Shown in pieces: positions 25,558 through 33,298 of a stretch of 36,889 bases of DNA. Position numbers and translations under genes: made by a program. The notes under the pieces were generated by a model. The model did no database searches and was not told the origin of the DNA. It was given only the letters and a program-made list of their open reading frames with translations. Within the stretch, counting starts at the first letter, position 1, and every line of letters starts with the position of its first letter. The stretch is from Streptomyces marinisediminis (GTDB lineage: Bacteria; Actinomycetota; Actinomycetes; Streptomycetales; Streptomycetaceae). Where the stretch lies: positions 1 through 36,889 of the forward strand of contig NZ_JAPKFL010000038.1 of NCBI RefSeq assembly GCF_026262575.1, written 5' to 3'.

Positions 25558-26307
25558 ATGAACGCCACCGACCGCACCCCCGCCGACCTGCTGAGATCCG
25601 CCCTCGCCGGCGACCCGGCCCGCCCCCTGGTGACCTTCTACGACGACGCCACCGGGGAACGCGTCGAACTCTCCGTCGCCACCTTCGCCAATTGGGTGGC
25701 CAAGACGGCCAATCTGCTCCAGGACGAGCTCTCCGCCGAACCCGGCGACCGGGTGGCGCTGCTGCTGCCCGCGCACTGGCAGACCGCGGTGTGGCTGCTC
25801 GCCTGCTCCTCCGTCGGCGCGGTGGCCGCGCCGGGGGGCGAGCCGGGTGAGGCCGACCTGGTCGTCGCCGGTCCGGACGCGCTGGAGCGGGCGCGCGAGT
25901 GCTCCGGGGAGCGGGTGGCGCTCAGCCTGCGTCCCCTGGGCGGACGCTTCCCGCAGCCACCCGAGGGCTTCCTCGACTACGCCGTGGAGGTCCCCGGCCA
26001 GGGCGACCACTTCGCCGCCTACGCGCCGCCGACGCCGGACGGGGCGGCGCTCGCCGTGGCGGGCGCGGAGCTGACCGGCGCGGCGGTCGTCGAGCGGGCG
26101 CGGGCCGACGCCGCGGCGCTCGGCCTGGCACCGGGCTCGCGGCTGCTGTCCGCGCGCGGGTACGACGACTGGGAGGGGCTGTCGCACGGCCTGCTGGCCC
26201 CGCTGGCGGCGGGCGGCTCGGTGGTCCTGTGCCGCCACCTGGACGCCGAAGCCCTCGCGTCCCGCCGCGAGGCGGAGCGCGTGACGCACACCTCGCTCCC
26301 GGCCTGA
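25558..26307 (+). CDS. TIGR03089 family protein (truncated AMP-binding fold)
   Basis: A 249-residue protein resembling only the N-terminal part of acyl-CoA synthetases and other adenylate-forming enzymes, as in the actinobacterial TIGR03089 family. Residues 1-80 (LVTFYDDATGERVELSVATFANWVAKTANLL and GDRVALLLPAHWQTAVWLLA) match the start of the fold. The usual P-loop (TSGTTGxPK) and the C-terminal domain are missing, so catalysis is doubtful. Residues about 205-235 (GLSHGLLAPLAAGGSVVLCRH) match the later conserved helix and strand. It is a natural short family rather than a visible frameshift. It is divergent from the amidase gene and upstream of the LCP genes, with a hairpin between. Confidence 0.88.
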   Translation: MNATDRTPADLLRSALAGDPARPLVTFYDDATGERVELSVATFANWVAKTANLLQDELSAEPGDRVALLLPAHWQTAVWLLACSSVGAVAAPGGEPGEADLVVAGPDALERARECSGERVALSLRPLGGRFPQPPEGFLDYAVEVPGQGDHFAAYAPPTPDGAALAVAGAELTGAAVVERARADAAALGLAPGSRLLSARGYDDWEGLSHGLLAPLAAGGSVVLCRHLDAEALASRREAERVTHTSLPA

Positions 26308-26347
26308 CCCGGCGGCCGGGGCCGTCGGCGGCTCCGGCCCCCCGCGG

Positions 26348-26385
26348 GGTGAGGCCGGGCCCCGTCCACGGCCCCCGGCCTCACC
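26348..26385 (+). terminator. Hairpin terminator after the TIGR03089 gene
   Basis: GGTGAGGCCGGG (26348-26359) and its exact complement (26374-26385) form a 12-base-pair stem with a 14-base loop, 40 bases beyond the stop codon. It separates this gene from the first LCP gene. Confidence 0.7.
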
Positions 26386-26581
26386 CGGTCGGCCCCGCGT
26401 CCGCCGTGGGGCGGTGGTCGGGTTCCGGCCCCGGGTCCACACTGGACGGAGGAACTGTCCGCGACCGTCGGTTGGGGCCGCGTACAACCACACGCGGCCC
26501 TCGGGTGTCTGCCTGGGCAGCCGGTTTCGCACGCGCGTGCGCACGATTCCGGCCAGCCGCCGAGCGTGAGGGATGGACGTC

Positions 26582-27865
26582 GTGACCAACGCCGATGCCG
26601 AGGGTCCCCCGGAGGGCGGGCGGCCGGAGCACGGGCGCCCGGCCGGTGCCGACCGCCCGGGGCAGGACGCGGCGGGGCGGCCGCCCGGGTCCGCGGGCGG
26701 CGGCCGGCCGCCGGGGCGGCGCAGGTGGCTGCGGTGGGCGGCGCTGGGCGGGGCCGCGCTCGTCCTCCTGGCCGCCGGGGTGGGCTGGGCGCTCTACGCC
26801 GAGCTGGAGGACAACATCACCACCGACACCGGCACGGCGCGCATCCTGCGGGAGTACGAGGAGCAGCGGCCCGAGCCAGCGCGGCACGAGGCGACGAACA
26901 TCCTGATCATCGGCTCCGACACCCGGGGCGGCTCCAACGCCGCGTACGGCGAGGACAGCGGCACCGCGCGCTCGGACACCACCATCCTGCTGCACCTGGG
27001 CGCGGACCGGGAGAGCGCGACGGCGGTGTCCATACCGCGCGACCTGATGGTCACCGTTCCGGCCTGCACGGGGCGGGACGGTGAGCGCAAGGGCGAGCAG
27101 TTCGCCCAGTTCAACTGGGCCTACCAGTTCGGCGGGGCGGCGTGCACGATCCGCGCCGTCGAGGAGCTCACGGACATCCGCGTCGACCACCACATGGTCA
27201 TCGACTTCGCGGGGTTCAAGAAGATCGTCGACTCGGTGGGCGGCGTGGAGGTCTGCCTGCCCGAGCCGGTGCACGACCGGGACGCCAAGCTGCGCCTCCC
27301 GGCCGGGCGCCAGACGCTCGACGGCGAGGAGGCGCTCGGGTACGTGCGGGCCCGGCACGCCCTGGGCAACGGCAGCGACACCCAGCGCATGGCCCGGCAG
27401 CAGGAGTTCCTGGCCTCCCTGTTCCAGAAGGTGCGCGGCAACGGCGTCCTGATGAACCCCGCCAAGCTCTACCCGGTGCTGGACGCCACGACGTCCTCGA
27501 TCACCGCCGACCCGGGCCTGAACTCGCTGACGGAGCTGTACGACCTGGTGCGCAGCGTGCGGGACATGCCCGAACGGGGCGTGGCGTTCCTGACCGTGCC
27601 GCGCCAGCCCTACAGCCAGAACCCGAACCGCGACGAGCTGGTGCAGCCGGAGGCCGACCGGCTGTTCGCCCTGCTGCGCGCCGACCGCCCGGTGGACGTG
27701 GGCAACGACCCGCGGCCCGCGGAGACCGACCCGGACGGCGACGGGAACGGCGGCGAGGACGGGAACGGCGACGGCGGTGGGCAGGACGGCCAGGGGCGCG
27801 GGGAGACCCCCTCACCCTCCCCCACCTACCGTGGCTCGACGGCGGCGGAGGGTAGCTGCGGGTGA
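26582..27865 (+). CDS. LCP (LytR-CpsA-Psr) family glycopolymer ligase, copy 1
   Basis: A membrane-anchored enzyme that attaches glycopolymers from lipid carriers to peptidoglycan. The GTG at 26582 is chosen over the ATG 9 bases earlier because GAGGGA sits 8 bases upstream of it. The protein has 427 residues: a Gly/Pro-rich cytosolic start, one membrane span (about 50-70, AALGGAALVLLAAGVGWALY), and the LCP domain (about 100-330). Motifs are ILIIGSDTRGG, RSDTTILLHLGADR, SIPRDLMVTVP, FNWAYQFGG, DHHMVIDFAGFKKIVDSVGG and GYVRARHALGNGSDTQRMARQQ. It lacks the LytR_C domain of its two neighbours and ends in an Asp/Gly-rich tail. It is the first of three tandem LCP genes. Confidence 0.93.
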   Translation: MTNADAEGPPEGGRPEHGRPAGADRPGQDAAGRPPGSAGGGRPPGRRRWLRWAALGGAALVLLAAGVGWALYAELEDNITTDTGTARILREYEEQRPEPARHEATNILIIGSDTRGGSNAAYGEDSGTARSDTTILLHLGADRESATAVSIPRDLMVTVPACTGRDGERKGEQFAQFNWAYQFGGAACTIRAVEELTDIRVDHHMVIDFAGFKKIVDSVGGVEVCLPEPVHDRDAKLRLPAGRQTLDGEEALGYVRARHALGNGSDTQRMARQQEFLASLFQKVRGNGVLMNPAKLYPVLDATTSSITADPGLNSLTELYDLVRSVRDMPERGVAFLTVPRQPYSQNPNRDELVQPEADRLFALLRADRPVDVGNDPRPAETDPDGDGNGGEDGNGDGGGQDGQGRGETPSPSPTYRGSTAAEGSCG

Positions 27866-28067
27866 GTGCACCGGCACCGGCACCGGGTGCCCGGCCGCGT
27901 CGTCCGGCTTTGCCGTGAGATGCCGGATTAGGACACCGGTTTGTTGCCCACCGGCATGGCCTGTCACCGAACCGGACGGATAGTGTGTGCGCTCGACCGA
28001 CCGCCCCGACCACCGGAGCGCTCCGAGGGGAGAAGCGCCGCCCGGCACAACGGAGGACTCACGCGAC

Positions 28068-29873
28068 GTGGACGCGCAAGGCCGTGGTCACGCGGGGGAT
28101 ATCGACCCCGCCGATCAGTGGGTGTTCAACCCCCATACCGGCAGCTACGAACTGCGTCTGCCCGGCCCCGGTGACCCCGCGGGCACCGGCTCGGGCGCCC
28201 GCACCCCCACCCCGCCCCGGCCGCGCAGAGCCGACCCCGCGGAAGGGCCCGCACGGGGCGCCGCCCGCACGGCCGCGGGCGCCGGTTCCGCTCCGCGCGC
28301 GGCCGACGCCCGCCGCCGGGTCACCGCCGAACCGCGGGACCCCGAGCGCCCGGGCACCGAGCGCCGCGTCCCCGGCCAGCGCTCCCGCCGCGCCGGGAGC
28401 CCCCCCGAGGCCGCGCCGCACAGCCGCCGCAAGCCGAAGCCGAAACCGCCGACGAGGAAACGGGTGCTGCGCTGGGGCGGCGGCGCGCTGGCCCTGCTGG
28501 TGCTGGGCGGCTGCACGACGGCGTACGTCATCGTCTCCGACCTCAACGACAACATCGACAAGGTCGACGTCGGCATCAGCAACCCGGCCACCGCCGGGAA
28601 GCCCGTGAACATCCTGCTGATCGGCACCGACGCGCGCACCGGCAAGGGCAACGAGGGCTACGGCGACGCGGACAGCATCGGGCACGCCGACACCACGCTC
28701 CTGCTGCACGTCTCCGAGGACCGCTCCAACGCCACCGTCCTGAGCTTCCCCCGGGACATGATCGTCGACATTCCCGACTGCGAGACCGTGCAGCCGGACG
28801 GCACCAGGGAACTCGTCCCCGGCGAGCAGGGCGTGCGCTTCAACGAGAGCCTGGGGCAGCACGGCCGCGACCCGGGCTGCACGTGGCGCACCGTCCAGGA
28901 GCTCACCGGCATCGAGATCAACCACTTCATGATGGCCGACTTCAACGCCGTCAAGACCCTCTCGACGGCCGTGGGCGGCGTCGAGGTGTGCGTGAGCAAG
29001 GACATCGACGACCCCAAGTCGCACCTGGAGCTGACCGCCGGGCGGCACGTGATCGCGGGTGAGCAGGCACTGGCGTTCGTCCGCACCCGCGACAGCGTCG
29101 GCCAGCGCAGCGACCTGAGCCGCATCGAGCTCCAGCAGCAGTTCCTCGGCTCGATGTTCCGCAAGATGAAGTCCAGCGACACCCTCACCGACCCGGGCAA
29201 GCTCTACGACATCGCCCAGGCCGCCACCAAGGCGCTCACCGTCGACACGGAGATCGGCGACGTGGAGTCCCTCTCCGGCCTCGCCCGCGACCTGTCGAAA
29301 GTGAACCCGAAGAACATCACCTTCGCGACCGTCCCGGTGCTGGACAACCCGAACGAGGAGGTCGCCACCACCGTCGTGCTGAACGAGGCGAAGGCCCGAC
29401 CGCTGTTCCAGATGGTCAAGGCGGACAAGTCGCTGACGGCCGAGCGGGAGAAGGAGCGGGAGGAGAAGGAGAAGGAGGCCGGGCGGCCCGCGCCCGCGGT
29501 CCCCGCGGCGGAGGTGCGCGTGCAGGTGCTCAACGGCGGCGGGCCCATGGGCTCCGCGCAGCAGACGGTCGCCTGGCTGCAGAACGACCACGGCGTGTCG
29601 CTGGCCACCAACGCGGGCAACGCGACGGCCGAGCAGGAGGAGACGACGCTCACCTACGGGCCCGACCAGGCCGGGCAGGCGGCGACGCTCACCGAGCTGA
29701 TGGGCCTGCCGAAGTCCGCGCTCACCGAGCGGGACACGGGCGACGGCGGGCCGATGACGCTCGTGCTCGGCCCGGACTTCGTCGCCGCCGGCACCCCGCT
29801 CACGGCCCCCGACCAGGCGCCCGAGGACATCCAGCGCATCAACGGCGCGGATCAGGACGTGTGCGCCAAGTGA
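28068..29873 (+). CDS. LCP family glycopolymer ligase with LytR_C domain, copy 2
   Basis: A 601-residue paralogue of the preceding gene. The GTG at 28068 has GGAGGA 10 bases upstream and gives the start MDAQGRGHAGDIDPADQWVFNPHTGSYEL, a motif shared by this Streptomyces LCP type. A cytosolic Arg/Pro-rich stretch of about 120 residues leads to one membrane span (about 140-160). The LCP domain follows (ILLIGTDARTGKGNEGYGDADSIGHADTTLLLH, SFPRDMIVDIP, RFNESLGQHG, AFVRTRDSVGQRSDLSRIELQQ). A charged EKEREEKEKE linker joins it to a LytR_C domain (about 505-590, AEVRVQVLNGGGPMGSAQ). The 202-base gap before it probably holds its own promoter. Confidence 0.93.
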   Translation: MDAQGRGHAGDIDPADQWVFNPHTGSYELRLPGPGDPAGTGSGARTPTPPRPRRADPAEGPARGAARTAAGAGSAPRAADARRRVTAEPRDPERPGTERRVPGQRSRRAGSPPEAAPHSRRKPKPKPPTRKRVLRWGGGALALLVLGGCTTAYVIVSDLNDNIDKVDVGISNPATAGKPVNILLIGTDARTGKGNEGYGDADSIGHADTTLLLHVSEDRSNATVLSFPRDMIVDIPDCETVQPDGTRELVPGEQGVRFNESLGQHGRDPGCTWRTVQELTGIEINHFMMADFNAVKTLSTAVGGVEVCVSKDIDDPKSHLELTAGRHVIAGEQALAFVRTRDSVGQRSDLSRIELQQQFLGSMFRKMKSSDTLTDPGKLYDIAQAATKALTVDTEIGDVESLSGLARDLSKVNPKNITFATVPVLDNPNEEVATTVVLNEAKARPLFQMVKADKSLTAEREKEREEKEKEAGRPAPAVPAAEVRVQVLNGGGPMGSAQQTVAWLQNDHGVSLATNAGNATAEQEETTLTYGPDQAGQAATLTELMGLPKSALTERDTGDGGPMTLVLGPDFVAAGTPLTAPDQAPEDIQRINGADQDVCAK

Positions 29874-29904
29874 CGCGCGTCCGGCCGGGCGAGGGGGAGG
29901 GCCG

Positions 29905-31701
29905 GTGCGGCCGGTAGGCAGGGACGCCGCGCACGAGCGCGCCGCGCGGGAGGCGCAGGCCCGGGGCTGGGACGACAGCCGGTACGACGACGGGCCCCGG
30001 ACGGCCCGCGCCGCCCCGGAGCCGGGCGCCGCCCCGGGCGCCGGAGGCGGCGACGGCGCACACCCGACCGACGGGCACCGGACCGACGGGCACCGGACCG
30101 ACGCGAACGGCGGCGGCCCGCACGGCGCCGACGCGAACGGTGGCGGCCCGCACGGTGGCGACGCCGACGGTGCCGACGGCGGCGCGGGGCCGCCCGTCCG
30201 CCCCGCGCCCCGGTCGCGCAGGCGGCGCCTCCTGCGCTGGGCCGCGCTCACCGTCTCCGTCCTGATACTCGGCACGTCCGGCGTCGGCTACCTCTACATC
30301 GACGGCCTCAACGACAACATCCGCAAGGGCGAGCTCCACCTCGGCGACAACAAGCTCGACAGCGCCAAGCCCAACGCCGCTGGGCAGACCCCGCTCAACA
30401 TCCTGCTCCTGGGCTCCGACAGCCGGAACTCCGACGCGAACGTGCGGCTGGGCGGCTCCCGCGCCGACCGCGGCCGGCCGCCGCTCGCGGACGTGCAGAT
30501 GCTGCTGCACCTGTCGGCCGACCGCTCCAGCATGTCCGTGCTGTCCATACCGCGCGACACCCGGGTGACCATCCCGCGCTGCACCGACCCGGAGGACGGC
30601 ACGGTCTACCAGGAGCGCACCGGCAAGATCAACACCAGTCTGCAGAACGGCGGTCCCGGCTGCACGGTGGCCACGTGGGAGGAGCTGACCGGCGTCCCCG
30701 TCGACCACTTCGTCATGGTCGACTTCGCGGGCGTCGTCGCCATGGCGGACGCGGTCGGCGGCGTCCCGGTGTGCGTGGACAAGAACGTCCACGACCCCAA
30801 GTCCGGGCTGCGCCTGGAGGCGGGCGAGTCCGTGGTCAGGGGCGAGCAGGCGCTCCAGTGGCTGCGCACCCGGCACGGCTTCGAGGACGGCAGCGACCTG
30901 GGCCGCGCCAAGGCCCAGCACCAGTACATGAACGCCATGGTCCGCCAGCTCAAGGCGGGCACGAAGCTGAGCAACCCCGTCAAGCTGCGCAACCTCGCCG
31001 AAGTGGCCACCCAGGCGCTCACCGTCGACGAGGGCCTGGACTCCGTCGGCAAGCTGTTCGGGCTGGCCAACCAGCTCCGGCAGGTGCCGACCGAGCGCAT
31101 CACCATGGCCACCATGCCCTGGGTCTACTCCCCCGGCGGCAGCTACGTGCTGCCCAAGGAGGGGGACGCGGAACAGGTCTTCTCGATGCTCCGGCGCGAC
31201 GTGGCGCTGGACGGCCAGGACGAGCCGCCCGCCGCCGCACCGAGCCCGGCACCGGAACCGTCGGCCGACCCGGCGGCGATCGCCGTGCGCGTGCTGAACG
31301 GCACCGGGACGGCCGCCCAGGGCCCGGTCGGCGGACGGGCGGCGGCGATCGCCGAGGAGCTGCGGGCGGCCGGGTTCACCCAGGCCGCGGCGGGCGAGGA
31401 GCCCCGCTCGCAGTGGGACACGGTGCTGGCCTACGGCGCCGCGGACGACCGGGCGGCCGCCCGCGCCGTGGCCGAGGCGCTCGGCCTGCCCGACAGCGCC
31501 GTGCGGCACTCCGCGGACGCCACCGGCCTCACCCTGGTCATCGGCGCCGACTGGCGCCAGGGCAGCACGTACCCGGCGTCCGCCACCCCCTCCCCGGGCG
31601 CGGGACCTCCCGACGACAACGCGCCGCCGGAATCCCTCGACGGCCTCCACGGCGACGACTCCTCCGCCTGCATGACCGTCAACCCCGCCGCCACCTGGTG
31701 A
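29905..31701 (+). CDS. LCP family glycopolymer ligase with LytR_C domain, copy 3
   Basis: A 598-residue third paralogue, 31 bases after copy 2 and so in the same transcript. The GTG at 29905 has GAGGGGGAGG just upstream. The cytosolic start is long and repetitive (DGHRTDGHRTDANGGGPHG units near residues 52-80). One span follows at about 108-128, then the LCP domain (ILLLGSDSRNSDANVRLGG, SIPRDTRVTIP, KINTSLQNGGPGC, DHFVMVDFAGVVAMADAVGG, QWLRTRHGFEDGSDLGRAKAQHQ). A LytR_C domain begins at IAVRVLNGTGTAAQGPVGG. Residues of the pyrophosphate/Arg site are retained, so all three copies look active. This is the last gene that looks like conserved core in the window. Confidence 0.93.
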   Translation: MRPVGRDAAHERAAREAQARGWDDSRYDDGPRTARAAPEPGAAPGAGGGDGAHPTDGHRTDGHRTDANGGGPHGADANGGGPHGGDADGADGGAGPPVRPAPRSRRRRLLRWAALTVSVLILGTSGVGYLYIDGLNDNIRKGELHLGDNKLDSAKPNAAGQTPLNILLLGSDSRNSDANVRLGGSRADRGRPPLADVQMLLHLSADRSSMSVLSIPRDTRVTIPRCTDPEDGTVYQERTGKINTSLQNGGPGCTVATWEELTGVPVDHFVMVDFAGVVAMADAVGGVPVCVDKNVHDPKSGLRLEAGESVVRGEQALQWLRTRHGFEDGSDLGRAKAQHQYMNAMVRQLKAGTKLSNPVKLRNLAEVATQALTVDEGLDSVGKLFGLANQLRQVPTERITMATMPWVYSPGGSYVLPKEGDAEQVFSMLRRDVALDGQDEPPAAAPSPAPEPSADPAAIAVRVLNGTGTAAQGPVGGRAAAIAEELRAAGFTQAAAGEEPRSQWDTVLAYGAADDRAAARAVAEALGLPDSAVRHSADATGLTLVIGADWRQGSTYPASATPSPGAGPPDDNAPPESLDGLHGDDSSACMTVNPAATW

Positions 31702-31894
31702 CCCACCAGGCCCCAGCGCGCGGCCCCGCACGGCGGCCGAACCGAGCGGCCGACCCAAGTGCGTTCCGCACCGCGCGGGCGAGGCACGGCAGGAGCCTGC
31801 CACTGATCGGAACCGGGAAGGGGAAGGGAAACGCGCGGACGCGGAGCAGGCCCGCCGAGTTGACGCCGTGCTGAGGCGACCAGGGATTCCGGAC

Positions 31895-32191
31895 GTGGTC
31901 GCACCGGAGAACCCGGAGGACTCCGCCGGTGCACGGCGCGTCTACGACAAGGTTGATTCCGCCACCCGCCTCGATGTGACCGCCGCCGCACTGGCGGCCG
32001 TGGCGGCCGGACTCCCCGACGAGAAACCCGGTTCCGGACCGACGCGAGGGTGCGTCGTCCGGCCCGAGCACGAAGGAGTACGTGCCACCCTCCAGGCGTA
32101 CCGGGCAGTGCCTGCGGAGGAGCGTGCGGCACGTCGTCTGGAGGTGAAGGAAGTCGCGGTGCGGCTCGGCGGGCTGGAGAAGAGCGGGTGA
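31895..32191 (+). CDS. Hypothetical protein, first of an unknown two-gene unit
   Basis: A small protein of 98 residues if it starts at the GTG at 31895 (AGGGA 8 bases upstream), or 107 residues from the GTG at 31868, which has no ribosome-binding site. It is charged and Ala/Arg/Glu-rich, with a helical C terminus (RLEVKEVAVRLGGLEKSG). There is no membrane segment or known motif. Its stop overlaps the start of the next gene (GTGA), so the pair is coupled. Codon use is less GC-biased than the LCP genes to its left, a sign that accessory DNA begins here. I do not recognise it. A toxin-antitoxin style pair is possible from layout only. Confidence 0.6.
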   Translation: MVAPENPEDSAGARRVYDKVDSATRLDVTAAALAAVAAGLPDEKPGSGPTRGCVVRPEHEGVRATLQAYRAVPAEERAARRLEVKEVAVRLGGLEKSG

Positions 32192-32955
32192 AGCAGACGG
32201 ACGTTTCCTCGGACGTCGTGCCGGCCTCACCGATCGCCCTGCGGGTGGCGCGGGAGCTGGCGGAGGAACCACGTGCCTCTGCGCTGGCCGTCTACCGCAC
32301 GGCCGTGGAGGTCGCGTTGTCCTTCTCCACCGGCTCTGCAAGGGGGCGCGAAGACGAGTCCGACCCGGTAACGGACCAGGAGGCCGCCACGCGCCTGGCG
32401 GAGTGCCTACGACGGGAGGACGCGCTCGGCGGGCGTCGGGGACTGACGTTCCCGCAAGCCGTGGTCTCGGCGGCCGACGACGCGCCCATGCGGCTGACCC
32501 CACCGCAGGTGGCCTCCTCCGGCGCCGCCTCGCTGCTCGGCAAGCCGCCGGGCGCCCTGTGGACGTCGTCCTTCCTGACGCCGGACCACCCCGCGTGGAC
32601 CGCGATGGTGGACACCGGATACGTGCCGGTGCGACGCCCCTTCGCCTGCACGGAGTTCCTGGCGGATCCGGACGAGGTGGAGATCTTCACCATCGATTCC
32701 GGAGCGGATTTCGGCGCACTGTGCGACGAGTTCGCCGTGGCGTCGGGCCACGGTCTTGCGGTGGTGGACTGGCGGAAGGTGGCCGAGGCGTATCACGCGG
32801 TACGTCTCACCGTCAGTGGTCTGCTCCTGGCTCAAGAGGTCACCGTCCACAGTCGGCACGGTGCCGCGACCTTGCGGGGCTGGGACTCGGAGTGCACCGC
32901 ATGGCTCAGACTCCCCGACTCCGCTCGGCTGGGGAAGCGCAGGCTCCTCACCTGA
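32188..32955 (+). CDS. Hypothetical protein, second of an unknown two-gene unit
   Basis: A 255-residue soluble protein starting at a GTG that overlaps the previous stop by 4 bases. Residues 1-60 are helical and Ala/Glu-rich (ASPIALRVARELAEEPRASALAVYRTAVEVAL). The middle has mixed strands and helices. The second half carries a segment with several aromatic and acidic residues (FLTPDHPAWTAMVDTGYVPV, DPDEVEIFTIDSGADF) and ends in WLRLPDSARLGKRRLLT. No membrane segment, signal peptide or catalytic motif is recognised. It belongs to the accessory part of the window together with its small partner. The only neighbours are the LCP genes and a degraded region on the right. Confidence 0.72.
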   Translation: MKQTDVSSDVVPASPIALRVARELAEEPRASALAVYRTAVEVALSFSTGSARGREDESDPVTDQEAATRLAECLRREDALGGRRGLTFPQAVVSAADDAPMRLTPPQVASSGAASLLGKPPGALWTSSFLTPDHPAWTAMVDTGYVPVRRPFACTEFLADPDEVEIFTIDSGADFGALCDEFAVASGHGLAVVDWRKVAEAYHAVRLTVSGLLLAQEVTVHSRHGAATLRGWDSECTAWLRLPDSARLGKRRLLT

Positions 32956-33162
32956 GTCGCTGACGCCTGGAACGCCCCGGAGGGCGAACGACGTGCGCGA
33001 GGACACCACCGCCATGTTCTCCGCAGGGGCCGAGCACCGCGGTCGGGCCGCCGTCACAACGATGTTCACGCCCGGCAACGGCCCTGATCGGGCCGCAGCG
33101 GGCGGAAAGCCGGGGGTGCCCCTACGGACCTTTGCAACAGCTTCTGACCTGCAACAACCCTG
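32956..33162. other. Gene-free segment left of the acyl-CoA dehydrogenase remnant
   Basis: No convincing gene, hairpin or promoter is seen. Open frames here are extensions or shadows of the genes on either side. With the remnant and the stretch up to 33298 it makes a 343-base non-coding interval, which I read as a scarred junction between the hypothetical gene pair and the regulator gene. Confidence 0.5.
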
Positions 33163-33254
33163 CTAGGGAAGGTGCCTGGCCCTCACGATACGCTGGACCT
33201 GGTTGGCGCCCTCGGAGATCTGGGTGCTTGACGGAGAACGAGCCTCTGACCTGC
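33143..33254. repeat. Direct repeat TCTGACCTGC flanking the remnant
   Basis: Exact 10-base copies occur at 33143-33152 and 33245-33254, 102 bases apart, on either side of the acyl-CoA dehydrogenase fragment. They could be a target-site or att-type duplication, but 10 bases is short enough to arise by chance. Confidence 0.4.
33163..33225 (-). pseudogene. 3' remnant of an acyl-CoA dehydrogenase gene
   Basis: On the minus strand 20 codons read TQISEGANQVQRIVRARHLP and then stop (TAG). This is the C-terminal signature of acyl-CoA dehydrogenases, which usually end xTQIxEGTxQIQRxVMARxL. Upstream codons (RSPSS) do not resemble the family, so only the last 20 codons are present. The usual Met of IVMAR is Arg here (ATG to AGG would do it), consistent with decay. 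The fragment marks a junction where the body of the gene was displaced or deleted. An intact copy may lie beyond the right end of the inserted DNA. Confidence 0.75.
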
Positions 33255-33298
33255 GTGAAGGCCTCTTCCATGGAGTGCTCCCCAGGATTCCCCAATGA

